From NCBI GenBank assembly GCA_034231615.1, contig CM067316.1, positions 63,325,353-63,389,352 of the forward strand: a DNA stretch of 64,000 bases, written 5' to 3'. Positions 1 to 11,165 of this stretch are shown in pieces. This DNA comes from Meghimatium bilineatum. Taxonomy: Eukaryota > Mollusca > Gastropoda > Stylommatophora > Philomycidae. The notes beneath the pieces are model-generated. The model was not told the origin of the DNA. It made no database searches and saw only the letters and a program-made list of their open reading frames with translations. Made by a program: the position numbers and the translations under genes. The first letter of the stretch is position 1; every line of letters starts with the position of its first letter.

Positions 1-1412
1 GTGATTCGTTTCAGTTCATCCATAGAACCCCTCAGGTCTGGAAGCAGTGCCATCTCAGTAGGCCATATTTTCTCCCTTTCTTCTTGGTAGAGTTGACAGG
101 CATGAAGAATGTGTTCTGCAGTCTCTGGGCTCAGTCCACAGTTGCACAGGTCGTCTCGCCAATCTTCAGCTTTCGGAAATGTGACTTCTCAGTCTGTTGT
201 GGTCAGTTCGTAGTCTGAAGATGATGGTTTGTTCCTTGCGTGACATTTGATGGTAGGGGTTCATTTCATTCTGCAGTTGAGTGCATTTGCTTCCACTTTT
301 TCTTATATTCTGCTTTTAACATGGTCTTACATTCATGGTACGTATTATCACTTTCTATTTGTTCCAGTGATTCCCCCTTTCCTTGCCAGGAGATCAGCTT
401 TTTTATTTCCAGATATGCCACAGTGACCAGGGATCTACTGCAGTACTGTTTCTTTAGTAGTACTGTTGAGGTGTAGTAAGCAGGTCGAAAGTTCATTCAT
501 GCTCGTGTTCTTTGGATCTTTCAATGCCTGCAATACTGACTTTACATCAGTTAGAAAGACTAAATGTCTGTTGTGACTTGGCAAGCAATTTATGAGCATT
601 TTGGCTGCCTCTATTATGGCTTCCATTTCTGCTTTGAAATTTGTGGAATATTTGCCTGTGGGTATGGATTTTTCTATTTCTTTTCCATCTGGTGTTACTA
701 TATATATTCCCGATCCTCCATCTAATACTGCTTCTTTCGCTGATCCATCTGTATATACATGTGTCCTGTATGTTTTCTGTATGTAATTCTTAGTTGTCTC
801 TTTTAGTACTTGTATAGTAGTTTCTGTTTTTGAAATACTGCTTGGTATATTGTCCATAATTTTTGGGAAGTTGTTCCTGTCCCTGGTTGGATATGTATTA
901 AAGGTGTTTAGGTTTTGTAGGTCTGTATCTGTGAGTGATTTCTGGAGCTGTTTAGCGGAGTGTAGAAAGCTACCTCTTTTGAGTCGCTCTTTTGTAGGTC
1001 TGCTTAGTCTTTGGTTCATTTGATGACTCTCCAGACATTTTAACGTTGCATACTGTGTGAGGATTTTTTCATTTCTTCTTTCTTCCAGTGATGGCAAACC
1101 TGTGCATGTTTTCATTTCTGTGATTGGGGTAGTATTCATACCTCCTGTTATAAGTCTAAGATTTCGGTTTTGTAACTTTGAGATCTTGTGAGTGTTACTC
1201 TTGGCTGCAGTCCCCCATGCTGACATTCCATATTCCAAGGCTGGTCTTATGTAACCTGTATATGCTCTACTTAGAATTTTCCCATTTGCACCCCAATCTG
1301 TTCCAGCAAATTTTTTTAGGAATGCTGTCCTCATTGTACCTTTTGTTTGGCACTTGTCTATGTGCTGTTTCCATGTAAGTCTTGGATCAAAAGTGACTCC
1401 ATCAAATGTGGT
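1..1412 (-). pseudogene. RNase H-bearing LINE, 3' part (5' truncated, runs off left edge)
   Basis: Read on the minus strand from about 1412 down to 1. It starts inside the RT thumb (residues TFDGVTFDPRLTWKQHI) and runs through the linker to an RNase H domain with the metal-binding TDGSA, AEMEA and FLTD motifs, then the EKAD-type region and C-terminal arm. Broken: TGG of the WIPGH motif is TAG (near 435), there are further frame changes below 430, and the 3' end lies left of the window. The same family has a better copy at 53639-54582 and a short scrap at 16396-16480. RNase H after the RT is typical of I/R1/LOA-type LINEs. The long minus-strand open stretch 435-1334 is this element, not a host gene. 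Confidence 0.85.
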
Positions 1413-1542
1413 TTAGGGTTGGTGGCTCCTTATAGAAGAAATGAATAATATATATTTAAAAATTAATTTTGTAATTCTGTGATATATTTTGTAATATATT
1501 TTATGGTAGTGTTTTAATTATTACAATAAGATTCTTACTAAT

Positions 1543-1838
1543 GTAATGCAATCTCTTCTTCTTTGTTCGTTCTCAAACTCCTGCAGATTAACAGGATGTA
1601 CTCCGGAGAACGGAATGCGTTGTGTCATGGTTTACAGCATTGCTGTATATCTGCGCCTTTCGGCCTGACACATCCGACTTCAGAATGGCTTTGGGTCACT
1701 GACCCTATATGGGATGGGACAGCCAACTCCATCCCATAACCTCCTTAGTCGCCTTTTACGACATGCGTGGAAGGTAAACAGTGTTGCTATTCTTTGCTCC
1801 CCTTTCGGGCCCGACAACACACGGACGATGCAATCTCT
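1543..1838 (-). mobile_element. SINE family B, near full length, with TSD
   Basis: Minus-strand copy. The 3' tail (TCTTCTTC when read on +) is at 1553 and the 5' head (GGGCCCGACAACACACG on +) ends near 1826. The 12-bp repeat ATGCAATCTCTT flanks it at about 1545-1556 and 1828-1839, a plausible target-site duplication. The body holds the GTCGCCTTTTACGACATG segment and the palindromic GGGATGGGACAGCC/CCATCCCA stretch typical of the family in this window. No clear pol III B box is visible. Confidence 0.8.
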
Positions 1839-3185
1839 TAACTCTTTGAGAACAGAATTATTCCCGGGGTTTGGACATATTTAAGTTTACGCTAAATTGA
1901 ACTGCAACATGATTTAGATGCAATCTTCTTGTAGACAAAGTATTAGTTATGGAAGGCCATATGAAAAGAAAGATAATTGAATGTGGAATCTATATACAAT
2001 ATAAAAATATAAGAATTGTAACAACAAAATACAAAATTTCACCACCAACGTGGATGTTAGATGAACAGATATTTTTTGGACTTTCATTTTGCTCTACTCA
2101 CCCTCAATTTAGCTTGTCTTGAAATATTCATATTCAATCTTACTAAAGCAGATGCCTTGACTATCCATTTACTAATCATAATTAGTTTATTTGAAGTTAA
2201 TCTATAAATTACCTAGTGATTTATGCAATTTTTGTGTGTGCCATGTACAATTTCAGAACCAAACAAAATATTTTGAAAATTTAGGAAATATTCCCAAGTA
2301 GGCCCTATTCGATTTTCAAAATCGAACTGTATTCCACTCAATATTATCATTAGGTCTAACTCTATTTTCTGTATAACTTAATGCAAGATTATCATTGCTA
2401 TCTCTAGGCTTATCTTTTTCTTCAGAAACAATAGTAGTTGGAACAGTTTTATAATTTTTAACTTTTACCTGTTAGGTCTAGGCCTATTTCTTTTCCGATT
2501 TTCAACAAGTCAGTAATCTCCACTGTCAAAATCGAAAACACTGTTATTTACTGATACATCACTTGAAATAACATCTCCAATTATAAAATTCAAAGAATAA
2601 TAAAGCCAGATGTTTGCTAAATCTTTGAGCTCTCTTACTAGTGTAAGATGAAGCCATTTTGCTAATTTCAGAAAAGCTGAACCTACCTTGTTTGAATTTT
2701 AATTTGAAATAAATATGTCACACACATCTAATCACACAGTATCACAAGGGTTTCCTTTTGTTAGCCATATTTCTAAAGTTTAAACAGCTAAATAAGTTAA
2801 TACTAATTCATTTATGATCCAAACAAAAAAATTTAGATAGCATATCTGCAAGATCAATTCATCTTGGATATTTCTGGTATGGGGTTCTATCTGCAACAAT
2901 ATATCGTTTTTACGGACGGATTGAGTTAATATGTATTCCAAATTTTAATATGTAAACCATTGTATGAAACTGTGCATAATGTTATTCGAGCATACACTTG
3001 ACAATCTTGACATATGTGCTATGTTTCATAGTAATAACTATGTTCAAGATGAAGAACATAGTGATCACTACTTTTTCAAAACATTTAATGGCATAAGCAG
3101 TAATATATCATTAGTTGCTATTTACATCAGAAATATATGGCTCGAACATGGAAAACTGATATAATGGGGTAAGGAGGTGTTACAA
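1839..3185. other. Non-coding, AT-rich, no recognised feature
   Basis: About 1.3 kb of AT-rich sequence, upstream or intronic to the 4.1 gene. No exon fitting the start of the FERM F1 lobe was found here on either strand. Short open stretches (for example 2964-3164 +) have no recognisable composition or splice context. Confidence 0.5.
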
Positions 3186-3305
3186 TATTTTCTTCATCTT
3201 CTTCATCATTCATTCTCAAACTTCCGCTGGATCTCTCTTGTAGCAGGACAATGGTCCTACTATATTTCCAGCAGGATGTAGTCTAGAGAGTGGAAATGCA
3301 TTCAG
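3186..3305 (-). mobile_element. SINE family A (5' truncated)
   Basis: Minus-strand copy. On + it reads TCATTCTCAAACTTCCGCTG, then the body with GCAGGACAATGGTCCTAC and CCAGCAGGATGTAGTC. The head (GATGTGTCGGGCC block) is missing. A tRNA-like repeat abuts it. Confidence 0.75.
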
Positions 3306-3400
3306 CGTCTAGGAAGCATGAGAATAAATTAAAAATTCTTGAGTAATGGGAATTGAACCAGGTTCATTCTAGCGCCATCAAATTAATCCTCATGCATCTT
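3305..3400 (-). repeat. Fragment of a tRNA-like dispersed repeat
   Basis: On the minus strand this reads CGCTAGAATGAACCTGGTTC followed by ATTCCC, close to a pol III B box. The same sequence is on the plus strand at about 20736-20810. Related flanking sequence (GAGTACACAG, TTGAATGTCTTGACAA) occurs at 3590-3670 and at 20630-20700, so the repeat probably extends almost to the first recognised exon. Confidence 0.55.
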
Positions 3401-3751
3401 ACTTGAATTTACTTGTGCAACATTGTACTGCCTCTATATTCATTTATGTTTACAAGAAGACCTTTTGGCCCTTGTGGTACAAATATGAATGTTCTGTGTT
3501 TGCTGTTCTGAAGATACTTCAATACTTGTACAGGATGTTTATTGTTTTTGTAATAGTCCTTGTCTCGATTGTTCCATTCTCAATGGCTTGAGTACACAGT
3601 TTGAATGTCTTGACAAAATTGCATCTTTATTTGGAGATATGGTTAGTCAAGTATGACAAGATGTTTACACTACTTACATGCTGCACATTTCTCATCCAAT
3701 CAGAACATCACATTTATAAGTTGGCTAACGTTAATACTGACTTGTCCACAG

Positions 3752-3865
3752 AAACGTTCCGTTGGTCAGCTTCTGTACGAGAGAGTATGTGATTATGTAG
3801 ACTTGCTGGAGAGAGACTATTTTGGGCTATTGTACAAAGATGAGCATAATTCGGAACATGTCAAG
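3752..3865 (+). CDS. EPB41-like: 4.1 gene exon: FERM F1 lobe, C-terminal part
   Basis: 114 bp, 38 codons, phase 0 at both ends. Acceptor CTTGTCCACAG and donor AAG|GTATG. It encodes GQLLYERVCDYVDLLERDYF-type sequence, the highly conserved F1 signature of 4.1/ERM proteins (vertebrate 4.1 has [21 protein letters not shown]). The visible protein starts with K-R just before GQ, so a preceding exon should carry the first ~20-25 FERM residues. It was not found in the 3.7 kb to the left. Confidence 0.93.
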
Positions 3866-4639
3866 GTATGAAAATCATACTCAACTAGTGGCTTTTATTT
3901 TAGAAGCAGTGGCAACTATGATAATGTATTATTGTTACTGGGAACTAATATAACTAACAAATAAAACAATTATATTTGTTACCAGTAGCAATAGTACATT
4001 TAGTTTTGTTACTACGGCACTCTTTACCTTGTTGAATATCCTCTGACAATTTGTTACTATGACACTCTCCAGCATGTCGGATATCCTCTGACAGTTTGGT
4101 TATTTATACTTATTTTATTTGTTTGTTTTATTCTGCAATCATCTCTCACTTAAATTTGGGAATCCAGATTTTGTGATATAGTCTTTTGTCTGTTTCAAGG
4201 TTTCTGCTTTACTCCTCAGCTTCCCTTTGAAGCTGGTAGATAAGTGCTATGTCTTACTCCTCAGGTCTACATTTTGGAGACAGTCCTTTGAGACATGTTC
4301 CTGTGTCATATTTACCATTTTGCAGCTTGTACAGATTTTGTGAATTTTTTAGAGAAAATACTTGTTTCATTTCATATGTTGACCTTGAATGCTTGTTGCC
4401 TTTAGTGATGTATTTCTTACACTAAATATGGACAGAATTTTGGGTAAAAATACATAATGTTTATAGGGATTTTGGATTCAAATGCCAGATTTGTATGGGG
4501 ATTTTGGATTCAAATACAGAGTGATGGTTTTGTAAGTTAACCTTTAGCACATTGTAGTAAAATTGCATAATTTCCCCTGCCACTGCATCAGTTTTTTACT
4601 TTGCGCATTATTTATAGAGGGTATTTGGAAAGCATGTGC

Positions 4640-4745
4640 TGCGTGGCCAAGAAGTTAGATTGTTGGTCTCGCACCTGTGAGATCCAGGGTTTGAATCACT
4701 GTAATGACTGGGGTTTTTTTTCTGTCTGAGGGTAAATTAAAAAAA
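4640..4745 (+). mobile_element. tRNA-derived SINE head
   Basis: Contains a tRNA-like A-box region (GCGTGGCCAAGAAGTTAGA) and a B-box-like GGGTTTGAATCACTG spaced as in a tRNA, followed by TGACTGGG, a T run and TCTGTCTGAGGGTA. The same arrangement is at 20476-20600. It lacks a proper acceptor stem and is followed by the shared body, so it is a SINE rather than a tRNA gene. Confidence 0.7.
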
Positions 4746-5477
4746 CTTATCATGTGGCAACAGCAATGGCATGTGATCTATATCACACAAGTCACTTGCA
4801 AATCTCCTGCAGCATCCTTACAAGAAAAATGCAGTATTAGCAGATAGTTCTGTAGAAAACACCATGTATGTGTGGTATTTGAAAAAGTGATGAAGTTAAA
4901 GAATGGAAAAGAAACAAAACTTAAATGACTCACTTATTCGTAATCTATATATTCAGTGCAGGATATAGTGCCTATTTCATTTCTGATGTCATTTCATAAC
5001 ATAACTAATGTGTTCATAATATCATGGGTGAATAACAAATGAAACATGTCAACCTCACTCTTATCAGATAGGCCTAATGTCCTACAACTTCAGAAAATTT
5101 GTGAAGTCAAATTGTAACCTGAAGGGCACTATCAGCTAGATGCATGCTACTTTCTTTCCCAGGCACACTCAACAAAGAACTGCTGTCCCAATCTTCAGTT
5201 ATCTGAGGCTGGAAAACAATATCCGCATCTGTAAAACCAATGAATTCTTTGTCATCGAAATCAGAAACATAAAAATATTCCTCAAAAATGGTTGCCATTT
5301 TAACAATTTTGATGGATTGCAGAGACAGTGAAAAAATATTTTAGAAATTGAAACACAACCTCCTGTGTAGAAAACCAATGGAAGATGAAGTTAAATTATG
5401 TCTATTTCCAATTCCTGAATTACCCAGATGAATGACATTAGTTTACAATCTTGATTTGCTTGTTGAAAGAGATGCAT

Positions 5478-5671
5478 TCTTCTTCTTCAGCGTTCATTCT
5501 CACACTCCCACTTTTTATAATGTGACCAATAAAAGTGAACTGTTTTTGTATCATTTTTGTCACACTGTTCAAGATAATTCTTGAGCATGACCCTACCTTG
5601 TTCTTATCTGTTGTCTGCCAGGTAAGATATGCTCTAAAATAGCATCGACTAGAAGAAGAAGAAGAAGTAGA
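5478..5671. repeat. Scraps of (GAA)n-tailed retroelement ends
   Basis: At 5478-5511 the reverse complement of the SINE tail appears (TTCTTCTTCAGCGTTCATTC). At 5650-5670 there is a plus-strand AGAAGAAGAAGAAG tail. The ~140 bp between them is not recognised. Possibly two truncated inserts in opposite orientation. Confidence 0.5.
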
Positions 5672-5845
5672 AATATTCTCTTATAGTTGAATAGCAGTGT
5701 TATGTAATAGGATATATTTCATTTTCTACTTTTTACTGAGCAGATAACTTGAAATTTGTGTGTGCTTATAATTGTGCTTTTTATCAGAATATAATGTTTT
5801 TCTCCCTTGTTTGTTCCTGAAAAGAAAATGTTTTTGTTTTTCCAG

Positions 5846-5888
5846 TACTGGTTGGACTTGAACAAGAAAATCACCAAACAGAAAAGAA
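5846..5888 (+). CDS. EPB41-like: 4.1 gene exon: F1/F2 junction
   Basis: 43 bp, starts phase 0, leaves 1 nt. Acceptor TTTTTGTTTTTCCAG, donor AA|GTATGT. Encodes YWLDLNKKITKQKR, matching the WLD-x-x-K-x-I-x-K-Q motif that follows the F1 lobe in protein 4.1. The split codon A|GA completes in the exon at 8037. Confidence 0.92.
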
Positions 5889-5947
5889 GTATGTAGACAA
5901 ATTTGTATGTGATGTGAAATTTGAGCATATGATTATGATGTGGTTTT

Positions 5948-6225
5948 CTTCTTCAGTGTTCATTCTCAGACTCCTGCAGATTGACAGGATGTAGTCCGGA
6001 GAACAATGCATTGTGTCATAGCTTTCATCCAAGCTGCAATATCTCAGCCTTTTGGCCTGACATATTCAGCTTCAGGGTAGTTTTTGGATCACATTGACTC
6101 TGCATGGAATTTTATAGCCAACTCTACCCCAAAACTTCTTAGTTACCTCTTATGACATGTTGGTATATAAAATTGTTGTTATTCTTTGCTCCCCTTTTGG
6201 GCTCTGGCTACACAGGTAAACATTC
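5948..6225 (-). mobile_element. SINE family B, diverged
   Basis: Minus-strand copy. It begins on + with CTTCTTCAGTGTTCATTCTC and ends with CCCCTTTTGGGCTCTGGCTA. It has the GGATGTAGTCCGGAGAA, CTTTTGGCCTGACA and ATTCTTTGCTCCCC blocks of the family but is more diverged than the 1543 copy. Confidence 0.75.
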
Positions 6226-6334
6226 TGCTAACAATCAGTAGCTTAGACGAAGAAGATTATACAAATTAAGAATTAATCTGCTTACTGACACTATATTTAG
6301 ATCTAATGGTGATTGTATTTGTTTTACTGACAAA

Positions 6335-6490
6335 GATGGGTGTGTCGGGCCATTTTTGCAAATAAAACGGTGACACAATGCATTTCCATCCTCACGACTA
6401 CATCCTGCTGAAAATCTTGTAGGACCATTGTCTTCTACAAGAGAGATCCAGCAGGAGTTTGAGAATGAACACTGAAGAAAGAAGAATATT
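6335..6490 (+). mobile_element. SINE family A
   Basis: Plus-strand copy from GATGGGTGTGTCGGGCCATT through CATCCTGCTGAAAATC to the GAGTTTGAGAATGAACACTG tail with a short (GAA)n. About 150 bp, the usual size for family A here. Confidence 0.8.
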
Positions 6491-6726
6491 AGTTTATTGG
6501 GAGAATTTGGTGTTCAGTGTTATACGAGTAAGACTGGCCATCTGAGAGGCAGAGTGAGGAATATTTTCAACCAGTGAGCTTCAGGAACCATCAGCATGCA
6601 TAACTTTGATATTTGCTTGAGGAGACAAAGCATCTTTGGATTCGCCCTGATAGCAGTGATGTCTGCTCATAATCAATAATTGGTGATAACAAATCTCTTC
6701 TGCATTTGGGAGTGATATTAAAGTAC

Positions 6727-7290
6727 ATCTGTGACATGTTCTACTGTGACTTGAGACATGTTCTACTGTGACTTGAGACATGTTCTACTTGTGACATGTT
6801 CTACTGTGACTTGTGACATGTTCTACTGTGACTTGAGACATGTTCTACTGTGGCTTGAGACATGTTCTACTGTGACTTGAGACATGTTCTACTGTGGCTT
6901 GAGACATGTTCTACTGTCACTTGAGACATGTTCTACTGTGGCTTGTGACATGTTCTACTGTGACATGTTCTACTGTGGCTTGATACATGTTCTACTGTGG
7001 CTTGAGACATGTTATAATGTGACTAGAGACATGATCTACTATGTCCATCACATAATAGTCACCCATCACATTGCATACTAATCTCGAGACATGGTCTACT
7101 GTGACTTGTGACATGTTCTTCTGTCACTCGAGACATGATCTACTATGTCCATCACATAATAGTCACCCATCACATTGCATACTAAGCTCGAGACATGGTC
7201 TACTGTGACTTGAGACAGTATCTACTGGATCTATCACACAAATGCCACCCATCACATAGAGTACTAAACTTGAGACATGGCTTACTGTGA
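6727..7290 (+). repeat. Minisatellite, ~22 bp unit, passing into a ~100 bp higher-order repeat
   Basis: From about 6733 to 7035 the unit GACATGTTCTACTGTGACTT is repeated about 13 times with TGTGACTTGA/TGTGGCTTGA variants. From about 7030 to 7290 the unit is embedded in a longer repeat that includes CATCACATAATAGTCACCCA. The open stretch 6884-7081 is a by-product. Confidence 0.9.
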
Positions 7291-8036
7291 TGGCCTACTT
7301 TCATGAATTCTATTAATCATTTGTCATGTCTGTAGCGTGATGACTTTATATGCGATGTAAGCTTCTATAACTAAAAACTCATTACAGGATCATGTCTGGG
7401 ACATTTTTTTTACATTCTTTCCACTTCGGAAGTTATTTCAGAGTTAAGTTTTCTTGTTGAGATGTATTTACTCTTATATATTTCCTGTCATTCTACTATT
7501 CATTTTTTGTGTATTTTTTATGTGTCTCTTAATTTCTTTAGGAGTCAGTGGTTTTATTAATCCCATTGTTAATAGTGTCTCACCTATAGAGATAAATTAG
7601 TCACACTACTCTTGTCCACAGAATATAACTAGTAACACCACTCATATCCATAGGATCGCACTACCCATAAGATTGAATTTTGGCACCACTCATATCCACA
7701 GAGCATCGGTGACACCGCTCCTATTCATAGAATAGAACTGGTAGCTCCATTAGATTTCAAAGAAAGCCACTAGTTACTATCCACAAAATATCATTCGGGA
7801 GACTGATAGGAGGCACAAACCTTGCAATAAAGATATATGGAATAAAGAACTCCAGACAAAAGTAGATTTCATTCCAAAGACTTGCCTAACAGTGTAGATA
7901 TCTAGCGAACAAAATAAATCTATAATTACTTATTTGTGTGATTATTGTGTTATATTATCACTGAATTGTTATAGCACTTGTTTCTGTGAGTAAATCGTTT
8001 CTCTTCATTATTGGTTCATTTTGTTTTTGTACACAG
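7291..8036. other. Intron with a degenerate tandem repeat
   Basis: No gene seen. Between about 7590 and 7770 the motif CACCACTCATATCCA with ACAGAATA recurs four to five times at roughly 35-40 bp spacing, an old minisatellite. The rest is AT-rich intron. Confidence 0.5.
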
Positions 8037-8112
8037 GAGGCAAGATGAATTTTGAATTTGCTCTCAAATTTTATCCACCTGACCCAACTCAGTTGACAGA
8101 GAGCATTACCAG
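8037..8112 (+). CDS. EPB41-like: 4.1 gene exon: start of F2 lobe
   Basis: 76 bp. Acceptor TTTTTGTACACAG, donor CCAG|GTCTGT. With the incoming A it reads R-G-K-M-N-F-E-F-A-L-K-F-Y-P-P-D-P, then TQLTESIT. FYPPDP and the L-x-E-x-I-T-R run are hallmark residues of the 4.1 FERM. It ends with AG|, completed as Arg by the next exon. Confidence 0.94.
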
Positions 8113-8234
8113 GTCTGTACTCTACTGCCTTTACGTTTCTTTTTGATATATGTTTTGCTAATTTTGTCTACTTGTTTTTCTTGTCAGAAATCTGTCTTTT
8201 GTATGAGTCATTTTAAATTTGTGATGATCTTCAT

Positions 8235-8640
8235 ATGATGATGATGGCTTACACTGTTAAGGTGGCCAAAAGAAAATCTACAAGTACTTTTTAAAGGCTT
8301 CACTGAAAGCCTTTAACATAAACAAAGATACATGAGAAGATCATGCGAGAGATAGAGCAGCATGATGCTCTACATTAAAAAAAGACACAGAATCTTGTGA
8401 AAAGAGAAGTATGCATTAGCTCAATTGTGAAGAGTAGCTAGAAATTCATAGGTATATCAAACACCATCTATAGTGGTCATCCCATGTTCGAATCACCCAA
8501 GGCCTTTCATTGCCAGAATAGAGCTTATTAGCCATCTACAAACTCATAGTCAAGGAACATAACTCTAACTGAATTTCAACATACAGACAAAGATGAAAAT
8601 GGATGCAACAACTGGTCACCATTACTAGCGATGGACGAAC
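8235..8640 (+). pseudogene. LINE 3' tail (decayed)
   Basis: Plus strand. With frameshifts it reads K-V-A-K-R-K ... LKAFNI-like ... Arg-rich, and ends in an A-R-I-E-L-I-S-H-L-Q-T-H run. This matches the C-terminal end of CR1/RTE-type LINE proteins, which carry GGQ-K-R-Y-K-D, SLKAF and a final RIGL-SHLRTH. Close relatives are at 28040-28320 (-), 59750-60185 (+) and possibly 43230-43470 (+). Confidence 0.7.
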
Positions 8641-9334
8641 AACAACATTAACAACAATTTTCTCATAAAGTAATCTGTCTGTGCATTAGTCTAGTTATGA
8701 AAGAAGGAAGAAACACATAAAAACATTAACTATGACAACAGAACAAAGTATCCTCACTTCATTTTCCATGCTTGTTGGTATGAGCCATCATGGATCTCCA
8801 CAGCTCTCTCTCCTCCATATGTATAGATGAACTTCTTTTGTTCGTTAATAATGTCTATATCTGCAGTGTTGTTTCTTGTATAAAGAGGACAGTGTATTCC
8901 ATTTATTGTTTCGTACCACAGAGTTTAACATTTTAGGTGTATCCGAAGGTCAGTATGTGCACTTTATACATGAACATAGGTGTATATGAATATTAGAGGC
9001 CATATATGAACAATTTCATATAGAAACATCAATGATTTATTATTATAGAAGAAATCATACAGCAGCAAATGGAATTTTAACCAGGTCCATTTAGCTGGCA
9101 TCTATTTGCCTTGCAACTTGAGTTAACATGTTTTCCATATTCGACTACATCGCACTCCCTGTGTGAAAATTTCCTCTATATGATTTTCCTGTTCATCTGT
9201 CTGTATGTTGTCAAGACCCAAAGGGGGGGAGGGCGTAGAATAGTAACACTGACACCATGTCATGCATGATGTAGGAGTAAGGAGGTTGGATGTGGAGTTG
9301 GCTACACCACTCCATGATCTCCACTGTGAAAAAA

Positions 9335-10965
9335 TTATATTGATGCAGCAGAGATGTGAATTTATAGAACAATGTTAAGAACACCATGGACAGAGGAAGA
9401 TATCTTGAAAGAAGTTAGTTCAAAAATAGGATGCAAATATACCGCACTGCTCTCGGCAGACCCAGGGTTAGCAGATAACCAAGATCCCAAAAGTACCTCA
9501 TCGTGGTGCACCCTGGAAACACCAGAAATACAGCTGCTCATGCTGATTCTCGCTAAACGTTTTGGGGATCATGTCCGTAAATGTGGAAGCAGCAAATGGA
9601 AAGAGAACTGACTGCAAAAAGAAACACTCAATATCTCCTACACCACTGCATCAACACATGCAGTGGCACTGTCGACACTAGTGATGTGATGCTAGTAAGT
9701 CCGGTTTGAGCATTGGAGGGGTGGCTAATAAAAACAACAAAAAGGTAGATGCATGGCGAGAGATGAAAAGACAACATACTGAGTACACTGAAAGGGCAGC
9801 ACAGCACCAGAGGGCAATGCCAAATGTAAATAGAGAGGAAAAATATTCCAAGGAAATCGTAACTACAAGCTCTGTTAGCTCGAGACAAGCTTCAAGTTAC
9901 CGGTGCTCATTACGGGCAGAGACCCAGACCCAATCATGGACGCCCGACATAGAAGCAGCCCTGACCCAACTCTAATGTCGAGCTTTCCTATACCGGAAAC
10001 AAGCTTGCAGAGAGAAAGGGTTCCGTATCCGATGGGCTCAAGCACAAACGGGACAATGAAGGCAGCCCTGGCCCAACTCTACTGTCAAGCTTTCCTATAC
10101 TGGAAACATGCTTGCAGAGAGAAATGGTTCAGTACCCGATGGGTTCAGGCACAAATGGGATAAGTTCGTTCAGCAAGAGAACATGCTTTGTTCCCAAAAC
10201 TCTGACTTGAATGAAAGGTTTACGATGTCGGTGAACGCACCTCGACTAAGAAAGCAAAAAAACCCGGGTCTAACTCTTCTGTCAAGTTCTTCCTTGACCA
10301 GGCTCATGGATGAGAAAAGGTTCAGTACCCAATGGGCACAGAATGTCTAATTACACTAGGCACGTTCACTGATTGTGGAACACCTCATGCGAGATAGACG
10401 TGAACGACAATCATCTTGTAGAGGAGTCATTACACACTCGTGCACCCGTCAACAGATAGGAAGGCTGTCACAGGCTAGGAAAGTCCACCACCTGAATTAA
10501 AGGCATGACAACAATGGATGTGCTGGACCTCTGATGTCCGGGCCACAAAGTGAGCCAGCCGAGGTGCAAATAACACAGTTCAACTGTGGAACTAGCAGTA
10601 CAACATACTTCCTGCTCCCCTGTGGAAATCACATGATATATTCGTTGTGGTTATAAGAGAGTGACCGCAGAAGAAGAAGTTCAAAAATAGAACTGCGTAC
10701 CTGCATTAAGAAAGAGACAGTCCACATTTGTTGGATACATGAGAAGAGGAAAAGTGGAAAACATTGTAGCAACAGGCAAGTTGAAGAGCAAGAGGGGTAG
10801 GAGAAGACCAAGAGAGAAGATGCTTGACAACCTAGCATTGTTGCATGGGAGAACATTGGTATCATAAATGATTGACAGCACACAAACAGGAAGATTGTTG
10901 AAAGACATACTGGTAACCAAAGCCACATGGAATAGGCCATAAGTAAAAGAGGAAATAAATAAAAA
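9335..10965 (+). pseudogene. LINE C-terminal tail, interrupted by element E
   Basis: Left part (9335-9429) reads ...YRTMLRTPWTEEDILKEV. The right part (10691-10965) resumes with a VGYMRRGKVENIV-type segment and a GKLKSKRGRRRPREKMLDNL-type segment. Together these are the usual tail of an RTE-like LINE (RMLRIPWT..., GH-x-x-R...LE, GK-x-x-x-K-R-x-R-G-R). The two halves are separated by a 1.25-kb insertion bounded by a duplicated AGTTCAAAAATAG. Confidence 0.75.
9430..10677 (+). mobile_element. Element E copy 1: 1.25-kb non-autonomous retroelement with 13-bp TSD
   Basis: Bounded by AGTTCAAAAATAG at 9417-9429 and 10678-10690. The 5' end is GATGCAAATATACC, then CAGACCCAGGGTTAGCAGA. The 3' end is GCAGAAGAAGA. 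It aligns end to end with 32439-33824. Inside are two to three ~107-bp tandem units (CCCAACTCTA..., TACCGGAAAC..., GCAGAGAGAAA). The last ~150 bp resembles SINE family C. Open stretches (9706-9975, 9903-10163, 10108-10350) are not conserved as one frame in the second copy, so no protein is claimed. Confidence 0.8.
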
Positions 10966-11120
10966 ATTGTAAAATGATCAGACACTGAAAAATGACTTTG
11001 AATCTGGCGATATCAGATATCTACATTCCATATGTATGTTTCGATTTTTGTGTGGTATTTAATAATTTAAAGTAACATCCCCTGTATTATATTAATGTTG
11101 TTTTCATTTCTTGTCTGCAG

Positions 11121-11165
11121 ATACCTTGTGTGTTTACAAATAAGAAGGGATATCATTAGTGGAAA
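11121..11165 (+). CDS. EPB41-like: 4.1 gene exon: F2 lobe
   Basis: 45 bp. Acceptor TTCTTGTCTGCAG, donor GGAAA|GTAAGT. Encodes YLVCLQIRRDIISGK, the Y-x-x-CLQ-R-x-DI-x-SG segment of the 4.1 FERM. It enters with the last base of an Arg codon and leaves AA| to make Lys with the next exon. Confidence 0.94.

Noticed and set aside
435..1334. Long minus-strand open frame (299 codons) as a host gene
   Set aside because: Residues match RT thumb and RNase H of a LINE, with further copies at 53639 and 16396, and the frame breaks at WIPGH.
2964..3164. Missing N-terminal FERM exon
   Set aside because: Sequence M-K-L-C-I-M-L-F does not match the start of the F1 lobe and lacks a phase-compatible donor.
6727..7040. 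CRISPR-like array
   Set aside because: Direct tandem units without unique spacers in a eukaryotic intron; it is a minisatellite.
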